From the NCBI RefSeq assembly GCF_014698045.1, contig NZ_JACJSE010000017.1, forward strand, positions 62,001-126,000: a stretch of 64,000 bases of DNA, in the 5' to 3' direction. Below the pieces are notes generated by a model. It saw nothing but the letters and a program-made list of their open reading frames with translations. It had not been told where the DNA came from and ran no database searches. Position numbers and translations under genes: made by a program. Positions 55,941 to 63,966 of this stretch are shown in pieces (position 1 is the stretch's first letter; each line of letters starts with the position of its first letter). Source of the stretch: Aulosira sp. FACHB-615. Its GTDB lineage: Bacteria; Cyanobacteriota; Cyanobacteriia; Cyanobacteriales; Nostocaceae.

Positions 55941-56612
55941 TTACTCAAATAGCTAATTATTGAGATTTATTTCACACAAAGATGCTTGTGCTTTGAGAGT
56001 TGCTTCTTAGAGGTTATTTGAAAAGTATTAGCGAATTTACTTAGTAATTTAATATACGCCTATATCTAGACTACTTGTTGGCAATTGATTGAGAATTTAC
56101 TTTCATCGATAATTCTTCAGTTAAGTCTTTCCCCAAAAAATTGCTACAAAGCCTGGCTAACTGATAACTATTGACATAGACTAGTCCTATTTGATTGACA
56201 AACTAATTCACAAAGACAGGTAACTGGAAACAGGGAACACGAAATAGATTTGTTTGAGTCTCATTTAGGATACTTATACTAAGAAAATCAAGCAAAATAC
56301 TTGATGGTTTTCAAATATCATCTAATAGTTTTTGTATGATATATCAATTTTAGCACTGAATTAAATAATTTCTTTTGTAGTTCTATATACATTATTTATT
56401 TAAGTAGCTGAAGAAATTGGAATATATTAAGATTGTCCTGACGAGATATTTAATTCATAGAACATAGTTAATTTATCTGTTGAAAAACATGGCCAGATTA
56501 TCTAGCGTTTTCTAGTCTACTAAGATACAAATTTATCTATTGCTATCTGCGTGTATCTGCGTTTATCTGTGGTTAATAATTCTTGGCCGTATTTCATTTA
56601 GGATGAAAAATA
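55941..56612. other. AT-rich spacer upstream of the Nudix gene
   Basis: 672 bases. No gene, tRNA or strong repeat is seen; there are a few GCGTGTATCTGCGTTTATCTG type short repeats near 56546. The promoter of the Nudix gene should be at the left end. Confidence 0.5.
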
Positions 56613-56762
56613 CTATGTACCTAAAGTTACTGTGTAAAGCTGCCCTGCTACTCTAAATCTCAATCTACCATTGGTTGACTCTACTGTGATGCTTCCTTTA
56701 TAAGATTTTCCAGTAGGGGTTGTAGTTGCGATACTTTTCTTGTTATACTTATACAAGTTCAT
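56613..56762 (-). pseudogene. N-terminal remnant of a tyrosine recombinase next to tRNA-Gly
   Basis: 49 codons, M-N-L-Y-K then KKSIATTTPTGK, GSITVESTNGRLRFRV and GQLYTVTLGT, then a stop. The V-E-S-x-N-G-R-L-R-F-R block and the closing L-G-T are the arm-binding beta sheet with which cyanobacterial phage-type integrases begin; compare GRLRIRVRR in the 6649 integrase. The core-binding and catalytic domains are gone. It starts 92 bp from tRNA-Gly and points away from it, as does the intact integrase relative to tRNA-Thr. A dead element end is inferred. Confidence 0.55.
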
Positions 56763-56854
56763 TAATAAACACAGGTAAAACAAAGCCTAAATAAGCAGTA
56801 CTTGTGTATTATTTGTATACGAACTGTGTTTATATTGAATAGAAGCCTCTGTTT

Positions 56855-56925
56855 GCGGGCGTAGTTTAGTGGTAAAACTATAGCCTTCCAAGCTATTAAT
56901 GCGGGTTCGATTCCCGCCGCCCGCT
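56855..56925 (+). tRNA. tRNA-Gly (anticodon TCC)
   Basis: 71 nt with acceptor GCGGGCG / CGCCCGC, a D arm, anticodon arm ATAGC-CTTCCAA-GCTAT (anticodon TCC), and T arm GCGGG-TTCGATT-CCCGC; discriminator T. No CCA is encoded, as usual in cyanobacteria. It reads GGA and, by wobble, GGG. A terminator follows 9 bp later. Confidence 0.96.
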
Positions 56926-56934
56926 TAAAAAGCG

Positions 56935-56975
56935 AAACCCTTGTGAGCTAAGACTTACGAGGGTTTTCTTTATTT
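56935..56975 (+). terminator. Terminator after tRNA-Gly
   Basis: AAACCCT (56935-56941) pairs with AGGGTTT (56960-56966), followed by TTCTTTATTTAT. Confidence 0.7.
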
Positions 56976-57170
56976 ATAAGACAGTTCTTTTCGCAGTATT
57001 TTTGTACTAAAAATATACAATAGTGACGCACCACAATTGTCTGTGGGGATTGGGTGTGGGGGTGAAAGGGTATGGGGTATAAGGGTTCTGAATACTTACA
57101 TCCTTATACCCATATAACCATATCTGAAAAATGACAGTTGTGTTTTTATTTAGAACGCGATCGCTAATAA

Positions 57171-57500
57171 AGTTCTAGAGCAAGCACAAACAGCAAGGAT
57201 GAAGGCTTTAGCAATGCGGGAAAAGTCTTTAAATTTCCCGATGAGCTGCAATCACTTATTGATTCAGGAAATGACAGAGGTGGAAGTGCAGAACTAAAAA
57301 GTTTGCAGGCACAAATCAGGCAGGAACACCAAAAATCATTAGCTTTGCCTTCAGATACAGATAAATTAGCTCGATATGAGCGACACATTTTAAGAGGGCT
57401 AAATCAAGCATTAGAGCATTTAGCAACAATCCGCCAGCAACGGCAGAATCAGGATTCTATGGGTTCGTCTGGTTATAAAACAGTTGAGCTAGTTAAATAA
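57171..57500 (+). pseudogene. Remnant of an accessory gene (open frame without a start)
   Basis: The frame is open from the TAA at 57168 to a stop at 57498. It reads KDEGFSNAGKVFKFPDELQS, later KLARYERHILRGLNQALEHL and ends QRQNQD...KTVELVK. There is no plausible ATG start; a TTG at 57303 gives 65 codons. The K-L-x-R-Y-E-x-x-I-x-R-x-L-x-x-A-L segment recalls the ends of helical proteins common near mobile DNA, but I cannot name the family. Its place after tRNA-Gly and an integrase remnant suggests a scar of an element. Confidence 0.35.
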
Positions 57501-57705
57501 CAAGTTCAGTAGTTGAGTTGTGGATACTTTTATCTGGGCGACTTAAATGACTATGCTGAGATTGATAAATTCTTCTCGCTTGAATCACAAAGCTTGATTT
57601 ACAGACAAAAGATGAGGTAGGAATTGAGTGGGTGATCAACTATGCCCAAGCTTTGGCGATCGCAATAGCACTAAAGTCTTAAAAAACCGTTATATTTCGT
57701 TGATT

Positions 57706-58137
57706 TCAATCCCAAGATCGCGTTAATGGCTCAATTGGTATATCTGGATCAATCTCAATCACGGTGATATTGGCATTCTCTACCACAGTATTTCCCATAA
57801 TGGTATTGTGCATTGCCTCAAATTTCGATTCTTCCTCTGCAATGCGCTCGTAGTGCAGAATTACATGGTAATGCTTGGTAATTGGCTTTCCAGAGTCCGA
57901 TCGCTCCACGGTGTCCCAAGCTATATTTTGTCGTTCTTCTGCTATTCGGCGATACTCATCGGCTAGTTGTTCTAAGGCGATCGCGATCGCGTGTTCTTTG
58001 CTTTGACCGTAGCATTCTAAACTTTCTCTAGGAGAATCGCTCAGAGATGATGATAACTGACAAATATAATGTCCATTGTCTTGAGGCTCCACTGCAATCG
58101 TAATAGTTCCAGTGATGTCGGGGTTCACGTCAGTCAT
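57706..58137 (-). CDS. Unknown small soluble protein
   Basis: 143 aa from the ATG at 58137; a GTG three codons upstream is also possible. No family is recognised. It has a beta-rich start (TGTITIAVEPQDNGHYICQLS) and a helix EHAIAIALEQLADEYRRIAEER. The first 60 residues resemble the strand-helix layout of HicB-type small domains, but this is weak. Two HIP1 sites (CGATCGCGATCGCG) lie inside the frame near 57978. It is divergent from the higA-type gene, and their promoters overlap a toxin fragment. Confidence 0.5.
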   Translation of the reverse strand: MTDVNPDITGTITIAVEPQDNGHYICQLSSSLSDSPRESLECYGQSKEHAIAIALEQLADEYRRIAEERQNIAWDTVERSDSGKPITKHYHVILHYERIAEEESKFEAMHNTIMGNTVVENANITVIEIDPDIPIEPLTRSWD

Positions 58138-58156
58138 CTTAACCACGCTCGAAAAG

Positions 58157-58217
58157 ATTCAGAGGATAAGCTTACGGTTAAATTGTAAGCATAGACGCAA
58201 CAGTCGATTATCACTAA
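58157..58217 (+). pseudogene. Possible 3' remnant of a HigB toxin gene
   Basis: Just before the HigA gene, one frame ends D-A-T-V-D-Y-H-stop (58194-58217). V-D-Y-H is the classical HigB C-terminus, and a neighbouring frame reads QRISLRLN, like the W-R-I-x-F strand of HigB. A frameshift and a missing 5' part are required. The identification is short and tentative. Confidence 0.35.
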
Positions 58218-58228
58218 ATATAAAAATC

Positions 58229-58540
58229 ATGATGAATAACAACCGTTTGCCAAACATTCATCCAGGCGAAATCCTACAACTTGAATTTTTAGAACCGTTG
58301 AACATTACAGTTTATCGATTAAGCAAAGATATAGGTGTAGCTCAGACACGAATTAGTGAAATTTTATCTGGAAAACGGAGTATTACGGCTGATACAGCTT
58401 TGCGTCTAGCCCACTATTTTGGCAACACTGCCCAGTTTTGGTTAAATTTACAGACACAATATGATTTACGTCAAGCCATTGAAGAAAATTCAGAAGTTTA
58501 CAATCAAATTCCTAAACTTCCTTCTAATGATGTAGCCTAA
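58229..58540 (+). CDS. higA: HigA-type antitoxin (Xre helix-turn-helix)
   Basis: 103 aa from the ATG at 58229. NIHPGEILQLEFLEPLNITVYRLSKDIGVAQTRIS and EILSGKRSITADTALRLAHYFGN form the helix-turn-helix of the HigA/VapI family. It binds its own promoter and neutralises the HigB mRNA interferase. The longer frame from 58112 would run through the putative toxin remnant and is not preferred. No intact higB is next to it, so it appears to be an orphan. The NACHT gene converges with it 28 bp downstream. Confidence 0.85.
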   Translation: MMNNNRLPNIHPGEILQLEFLEPLNITVYRLSKDIGVAQTRISEILSGKRSITADTALRLAHYFGNTAQFWLNLQTQYDLRQAIEENSEVYNQIPKLPSNDVA

Positions 58541-58568
58541 AATTCATACAAGTCATGAGTTTATTGCT

Positions 58569-60854
58569 CTATTCGGCTGTTTCACGTTTGCGTTTTTTAA
58601 TTTCGGCGATCGGTAGGAGCAATATTGTCTCAATCTCTTTTCTACTCTTATCACTAAGCAAAAAATCCGATAATAAATTAATACATATCATATATAATCG
58701 GAGCAATTTGTCGATTTCTATAGCTTCATTAGCATATCCCTTCTTTCTAGCAAGCGAACTACTCCACCATTGTGGGTTATTAATTTCATCAAATTCTTCA
58801 AACATATAATCATAAAACTCGTATACTCTACCTAGAGGTATAGTCCCATCCATTGTCCAATCATCATCAGCCAATCCTTCACTTTCTCTCCACATCATAT
58901 TTCCTTCTTGAAATTCCCTACCATATTTATCATCAAATAAATGTACCAACTGTAGTGCCTGAGAATATTTGAGTTTTAATCCAAATTTAAAAGCATTAAG
59001 GCGTTGGATAGAAAGATTGGTATCGTGATATCTTTTTGCAAAAACGTCCTCGACTAGAGAAATATAAAAGACTCTTACAGCTAGAGGTGGATAGATATTC
59101 TTGAATGCAGTTGATAAATGATGAATCCACTCTAATAGGTTTTGAAAATTACTATTATTTACACCGATACAATTAATTTCTTGAGCTATCATTTTTACAT
59201 AATGATCTGTCATTTCTGCTTTTTCAAAGGCTAATCGTAAAACATGATGCCAACGCATTTCCCTAATGAATTTAGCCAATCTCGTTAAACTTTCATGTTT
59301 GCAAAACCACTGTGCAACCAAATACTCTTGAAACGTTAAGTGCGAAAACGACCAAACTTTCTGCGCCCTCTCAATCAACAACCCATGCTGAGATTCGATC
59401 GCCCTCAACACTGCTCGACTATCCCGCAACCTAATTCCCAAAAACTCTGCTATGTAACCCTCAATTTCCACCTGCTCAAATAAAACATACTGCGGCTGCT
59501 CAAACTTTTTCACTGCCAGATAACTAAGTAACTCTAGCTTTCGTTCTGGTAATAAATCTCGGTAAATCTCATCTCGCTCAATCTCCCGTGACTTGTCCCA
59601 CTGCTCTAGTAGTAGCTCTAACCCTTCCTCATAAAGCTTGGAACGCTTTGAGTAGAACTTGCCAGTTTGGTGAAACACAGCACAAGTCAAACTCAGCAAA
59701 ATTGGTGTAATCGCTAAATCCCGAATCGGTTTATTTGCATCTAGAAAAAGCTGATCTAGAAACTCCTGCGATCGCGCTAATCCTGCTGAGTCATCCCCAA
59801 TAACTGCCTTAAACCAATGCTCAGAAAAAGATTGCACCTGGGCTTGATTAAAATCTGCTACTTCTACATAATCAAAACGCTCAAAACGCGATTCTTGGCT
59901 TTGCGTCCGACAGGTCACAATTACCTGCACCTGCGGATAAGAACGAGCAAACTGCTTAATTTGCTTGGTGATGTTCTTACCATCTTCCCCTGTTACTTCA
60001 TCTAATCCGTCTAGCAAAACTAATGCTCGACCTTGATAGAAAATCAAATTAATGTCTGTATTTGATAACTGCCAGGACTGCTCAAAATAACGCTCCAGCG
60101 AATAGGCAAACTTACGTCCATCCTCTACAAACTCTCGTAATTTAATTAAGGCTGGGATTCGGTGCGCTTGTAAATTGCCAGCGTTGCACTCGGTAACTAC
60201 TCGTTGCAAATAAGTGGTCTTCCCTGAACCTGGTTTACCCACCACCATGAGATTTGTATTTTTCGCCAGTACCTCTAGTCCTGAAACCCTTTGTCGCTCT
60301 TTACCTAAACCAATGCGATCCAAACTGCGATCGCCTGAATATCTCTCCATCCCAGTTGTAAAATCTTGCCACAGGTCATCGAGTTCTGACTTACGGCTAC
60401 TGCTCAGTTCCTCTAGGATGTTCACATCCACAAACAAATCACCTAAAGGAACCCAGTGATCTACACCCCATAGTGGTATTGTGCTATGTAATCGCTGAAT
60501 ATCATCATGAATGCGCGATCGCACTTGTTGCACCAGTTCATCAACAGACTGCTGATTCTGCTCTTTAAATGGGGCAAATTGACCAGTAGCTTTTAGTTCC
60601 TCAAGGAGAGACCGAATTATTTCTCGAATTAATTCTGCGTCTGCGCCTTGGTAAGTGCGTAGGCAAAGCCCACCGAAGGTATCGCCTACGTGAATATCCT
60701 GTCCTTGTCCCAGGTTGACTGCATATTTACTTTGTTGAGAGACAATCTGACCAATACCAGTGAGCCATTGTCGCAGAAATGTTATGTCAGTTTCAGTCTG
60801 CTGTTTTTTAATGATGCGCTCAAGTATGGCGTTTAATTCTTCAGGGGTGGTCAT
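58569..60854 (-). CDS. NACHT NTPase with an N-terminal shared adaptor (effector-associated) domain
   Basis: 761 aa. Residues 1-80 are the domain also found at the starts of the two next genes (FLRQWL ... NLGQGQDIHVGD). About 110-195 is a helical linker. The NACHT ATPase has Walker A GKPGSGKT (206-213), Walker B ALVLLDGLDEV (277-287) and VIVTCRTQS (sensor), then a winged helix ending FSHLTFQEYLVAQWF. After about 540 comes a helical C-terminal domain with no LRR or WD repeats. STAND ATPases of this kind oligomerise on sensing a trigger; bacterial members are known in phage defence. A 34-bp dispersed palindrome is inserted in frame at residues 55-66. It is last in a minus-strand cluster, 97 bp after the WD40 gene. 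Confidence 0.88.
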   Translation of the reverse strand: MTTPEELNAILERIIKKQQTETDITFLRQWLTGIGQIVSQQSKYAVNLGQGQDIHVGDTFGGLCLRTYQGADAELIREIIRSLLEELKATGQFAPFKEQNQQSVDELVQQVRSRIHDDIQRLHSTIPLWGVDHWVPLGDLFVDVNILEELSSSRKSELDDLWQDFTTGMERYSGDRSLDRIGLGKERQRVSGLEVLAKNTNLMVVGKPGSGKTTYLQRVVTECNAGNLQAHRIPALIKLREFVEDGRKFAYSLERYFEQSWQLSNTDINLIFYQGRALVLLDGLDEVTGEDGKNITKQIKQFARSYPQVQVIVTCRTQSQESRFERFDYVEVADFNQAQVQSFSEHWFKAVIGDDSAGLARSQEFLDQLFLDANKPIRDLAITPILLSLTCAVFHQTGKFYSKRSKLYEEGLELLLEQWDKSREIERDEIYRDLLPERKLELLSYLAVKKFEQPQYVLFEQVEIEGYIAEFLGIRLRDSRAVLRAIESQHGLLIERAQKVWSFSHLTFQEYLVAQWFCKHESLTRLAKFIREMRWHHVLRLAFEKAEMTDHYVKMIAQEINCIGVNNSNFQNLLEWIHHLSTAFKNIYPPLAVRVFYISLVEDVFAKRYHDTNLSIQRLNAFKFGLKLKYSQALQLVHLFDDKYGREFQEGNMMWRESEGLADDDWTMDGTIPLGRVYEFYDYMFEEFDEINNPQWWSSSLARKKGYANEAIEIDKLLRLYMICINLLSDFLLSDKSRKEIETILLLPIAEIKKRKRETAE
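60657..60690. repeat. Dispersed palindromic repeat inside the NACHT coding sequence
   Basis: CGTAGGC / GCCTACG arms around AAAGCCCACCGAAGGTATC. This is the GCGTAGGC-AGCCCGCC-GCATCGC type of small cyanobacterial repeat. It adds about eight residues (TFGGLCLR) where the sister proteins go directly from I-H-I-G-D to Y-Q. Confidence 0.7.
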
Positions 60855-60951
60855 TTTGATTATGGTTCAAGCAGTCAATTTTTATTTTGGTTGAGATGGC
60901 GATCGTAACTGAGTAGCTTCTTTATATTACTGTTGTAAACATTACCTGATT

Positions 60952-62199
60952 TTATCTTCGCCAAACTTTAATGGTCTGATCTCTTCCTCCGCTAATTAGT
61001 GTTTCTCCATCTGGGCTAATTGCAATTGATGTCACACCTCTGCGATGTCGTTCAGGGAAAATTTGAAATTCTTTTTCAGTAATTTTCCACTCTACAATTG
61101 TTTCATCATTACTTCCACTCACTAAAGTTTTACCGTCTGGACTAAATACAAGACAAGTAACGGCATCTGAATGTTGTTGGAGAGTCTGAGGGGTTTCTCT
61201 AGTATTTAAATACCAAAGTTTAATCTTATTGTCATTGCTGCCACTAGCCAATATTTCTCCATCTGGGCTAAATGTTAGCGTATAAATAGCGTCTCGATGT
61301 GCTGTAAGTGTACCTAAACATCTTTTACTATCTATATCCCATAGTTTGATAGTTTTATCGTAGCTACAACTAGCAAGAATTCGTCCGTTTTTTGGGTTAA
61401 AAGCAACACAGGTGACTTTATCAGAATGCCCAGATAATTTAGCAATTTCTTCACCACTTTCTACATCCCACAATTTAATATCATGATTATCATTGGCGGC
61501 TAATATTTTGTTATTAGGACTAAAAGCGACTGAATCAAAACCAAAAACATCTAAAAAATTACTTAAAAGAGTTTTACCAAATGTATGAAGCGGATTTGAT
61601 GAACCTAAACGCCAAATGTATATTTGATAGGCTTTACAAGCAGCAATTAATTGAGCATCTGAACTAATGGCTACAGATGTAAACCATAAATCAAAAACGC
61701 CTGTTGCAGAAAAGGGAACAGAAATTTCTTGTAGTCTTTCTCGTGTGTTTGTCTGCCAACGTTTAATAACTTGATTGCCACTACTAATAAAATACTCTTG
61801 ATGAGGACTAAAAGCTAGTTTTAATCCATAACGCATGACAGATTGTTGAGAAAAATCAGTTAAATTTTTGGCTAGTTTATCTATAATCGGAATTCCAGTG
61901 GATTGATTTTCCACTTGAGTGTAATCATTCTCTGTTAAACTAGCGACACATCGCCAAGTTACTTTTTGAATGGCTTGAACTAAAGCTTGGATGGCTTGTT
62001 CATCCCAGGTTTGGTAAATGCGATCGCCTATATGGATGTCTCTACCTTCACCAATGTTGACATTGTATTTACCTAGTTGCGATACGATTTGGCGATCGCC
62101 AGTCAAAAGTTTCTGACGTAAAAATGATATATCTTCATCGGTTTGTTGTCCCTGTTCAGCCCGATTCAGAATTTGCTGGAGGTGTTTATCAGGTGTCAT
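60952..62199 (-). CDS. WD40 repeat protein with the same N-terminal adaptor domain
   Basis: 415 aa. Residues 1-80 (QTDEDISFLRQKLL, QLGKYNVNIGEGRDIHIGDRIY) match the N-termini of the NACHT protein and of the 62408 gene. From about 125 to the end are WD40 blades: LWDVESGEEIAKLSGHSDKV, IKLWDIDSKRCLGTLTAHRD, IKLWYLNTRETPQTLQQHSD and IKVWRR, about six or seven in all, enough for one propeller. No catalytic domain. It is probably a sensor or scaffold whose adaptor domain pairs with that of the other cluster members. It starts 208 bp after the preceding gene stops; that gap holds a toxin-gene fragment. Confidence 0.88.
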   Translation of the reverse strand: MTPDKHLQQILNRAEQGQQTDEDISFLRQKLLTGDRQIVSQLGKYNVNIGEGRDIHIGDRIYQTWDEQAIQALVQAIQKVTWRCVASLTENDYTQVENQSTGIPIIDKLAKNLTDFSQQSVMRYGLKLAFSPHQEYFISSGNQVIKRWQTNTRERLQEISVPFSATGVFDLWFTSVAISSDAQLIAACKAYQIYIWRLGSSNPLHTFGKTLLSNFLDVFGFDSVAFSPNNKILAANDNHDIKLWDVESGEEIAKLSGHSDKVTCVAFNPKNGRILASCSYDKTIKLWDIDSKRCLGTLTAHRDAIYTLTFSPDGEILASGSNDNKIKLWYLNTRETPQTLQQHSDAVTCLVFSPDGKTLVSGSNDETIVEWKITEKEFQIFPERHRRGVTSIAISPDGETLISGGRDQTIKVWRR

Positions 62200-62339
62200 T
62201 GAATACTTGTGAACAATGTATTAGTAATTTGGTTAATAATCGCGGTTAACTCTTGGGTGAGATATAAAATTGTAAATGTAGCCTGACAAGATTATCAAAG
62301 GATAATATCTGTGACACTCAAAATGAGGTAGCCTAGTCA

Positions 62340-62411
62340 ATGGCACGATTTTACGCAGACGAGCAATTTCCATTTCCAGTTTTGCCAACTGAAATTGTTA
62401 TGCCATATTAA
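62340..62411 (+). pseudogene. 5' fragment of a DUF5615-type (PIN-like) toxin gene
   Basis: 23 codons, M-A-R-F-Y-A-D-E-Q-F-P-F-P-V, then LPTEIVMPY and stop. The M-A-R-F-Y-A-D-E-x-F-P start with its catalytic Asp is the hallmark of small PIN-like proteins found in cyanobacterial toxin pairs (DUF5615 as I recall). The sequence then departs, so the rest is lost. It overlaps the end of the 62408 gene on the other strand by 4 bp. Confidence 0.5.
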
Positions 62412-63238
62412 CCACTTAAAATTTGCTCAATAACTCCTTGCAATTTTTTCCAGACAATTTCGCCTTTAAATTGTTCCCAAATGCTTCTGGGTTTGTAGAA
62501 GTACAACTGCTGCTGGTTTAGTTCGTAAACCACTGGGATTTCATACCAAAGCATATCTACTCTAAAATCAAATGGGTTAGTTGTTTGGATGGCTTTTTTG
62601 GTTTCCATATCAAGTTCATCTACTAAGGCGATGGCAAAACAAAAGTGAGTTGGTACTCTGAAATTAAAGAAGCCTTGTCTTGGTGTACCTGGGCTAATTT
62701 CTTCTCTAGCCCATACCATTGATTGAGCCGAGAATTGCTGCAAAGTTGTTATTCTTAGGCTGGCAAACTCAGAGAACATAAATAAGGCTTCACTTCGCAT
62801 TCTAAATCCTGCCTTAAAGTCTTTGATCCTAGCAATATAGTTAAATAATATACCTGTATTTAATACATTTTGACGTATTTCCAAACACCCTTGTTGCCGT
62901 AATTTTTGCAAAACCTTTTCAAAATATTGCTCTATGGCTTGACGATTATTACAAGCTTCTATTGTTCTAAAATATTCAGCTTCACTATGTTTCTCTTGAC
63001 TGGCTCGAATAACTTGAATCAATACCTGAATAGCTTCATCATTGTTTTGATAATAGACTTTATCGCCAATGTGAATGTCCTTACCCTTACCAATACTGAC
63101 ATTATACTTACCTAGTTGTTTCAAGCTTTGGCTATCATCACTTGTAAGCAATTGTCGGAGATATTGGATATCAGCTTCTGTTTGCTTGTTCTCAGCAATG
63201 CGTTTGAGAATAGAATTTGTTTTATCCGCAGTATTCAT
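62408..63238 (-). CDS. Adaptor domain fused to a domain of unknown fold
   Basis: 276 aa. Residues 1-80 are the shared domain (QTEADIQYLRQLL, QLGKYNVSIGKGKDIHIGDKVY). The remaining about 195 residues are not recognised: a helical part (NNRQAIEQYFEKVLQKLRQQ), FKAGFRMRSEALFMFSEFASL, an aromatic, strand-rich part (GFFNFRVPTHFCFAIALVDEL), and a C-terminal YEIPVVYELNQQQLYFYKPR. No nuclease, TIR, protease or pore motif can be seen. It starts 17 bp after the membrane protein gene stops, so the two share a transcript. By position it could be the effector or the substrate-recognition member of the cluster. Confidence 0.75.
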   Translation of the reverse strand: MNTADKTNSILKRIAENKQTEADIQYLRQLLTSDDSQSLKQLGKYNVSIGKGKDIHIGDKVYYQNNDEAIQVLIQVIRASQEKHSEAEYFRTIEACNNRQAIEQYFEKVLQKLRQQGCLEIRQNVLNTGILFNYIARIKDFKAGFRMRSEALFMFSEFASLRITTLQQFSAQSMVWAREEISPGTPRQGFFNFRVPTHFCFAIALVDELDMETKKAIQTTNPFDFRVDMLWYEIPVVYELNQQQLYFYKPRSIWEQFKGEIVWKKLQGVIEQILSG

Positions 63239-63255
63239 AATTTTTTAATTTGATT

Positions 63256-63966
63256 TTATTGTTGATTATTAGTGTTAAATGACATATTAACAAAGTGTTC
63301 CTGTAAAAGTGAATGAATAAATCGGTATGAGCCACCTACCCGTTGAAGTATAGTTCGTTCAGTAGCATAGTTAAGGAATTTACTATAATTCCAAGGGATA
63401 TAACCATTGCAGTAAAGAACGAGACGCAGTATGAAATGTTGAATACAAGCAGCACCTCCACTGATTAACCAAAAAATTAAACCAAAACTTATACCTTTTG
63501 TATAGCCACTAATTACTCCAATCATTAAACCACTTGCAATTCCAATAACACTCGCATTTACAAAAGAGTTTCGGATTCCCTGATTTGAGTGATTACTTTT
63601 TTCTGGACTTAAGGTGGCTGAACCACGAAATGTTATTGTTATTAAAATAGTTTGGATAATTTGTCCAAAGATTAGTCCACTAATGCTTCCAAAATACCAA
63701 ATTGAAACAATATTTCCTAAATAATAGTTGATTATTGACGAATATATTAGTAAAGAGATTAAAAAGAAATGAGGTAGTATAAAACCGCAAGGCAAGCTCC
63801 ACGCTAATCTACCCATAAAAGCTAGTCCTGACGAAACTAAAAAAAATTGATTTACTGTAATAGCTAATAAAAATAAAATTGAAATAAGAGTAACCTTTAG
63901 TGTACAGTATGTTACTGAAATTAGACATACAATTACTGCAATAGTAATTGATGTTATTGCTATTTT
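63256..63966 (-). CDS. Membrane C-terminal part of a probable NACHT protein, cut by an in-frame stop
   Basis: From 63966 the minus-strand frame is open and hydrophobic to the stop at 63256; the first ATG is at 63816 (186 aa). It has four or more membrane spans with Gly-rich turns (GSISGLIFGQIIQ, IGIASGLMIGVISG). The end, IPWNYSKFLNYATERTILQRVGGSYRFIHSLLQEHF, is the typical tail of cyanobacterial membrane-anchored NACHT proteins. Upstream, across a TAA at 63967-63969, the same frame reads IQPIEKLIVS, which fits the I-x-P-V-E-x-L-x-W-S segment that precedes the membrane part in such proteins. The ATPase domain would thus be beyond the window, and the gene may be split or broken. It is the first cluster gene seen here. 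Confidence 0.6.
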   Translation of the reverse strand, partial: KIAITSITIAVIVCLISVTYCTLKVTLISILFLLAITVNQFFLVSSGLAFMGRLAWSLPCGFILPHFFLISLLIYSSIINYYLGNIVSIWYFGSISGLIFGQIIQTILITITFRGSATLSPEKSNHSNQGIRNSFVNASVIGIASGLMIGVISGYTKGISFGLIFWLISGGAACIQHFILRLVLYCNGYIPWNYSKFLNYATERTILQRVGGSYRFIHSLLQEHFVNMSFNTNNQQ

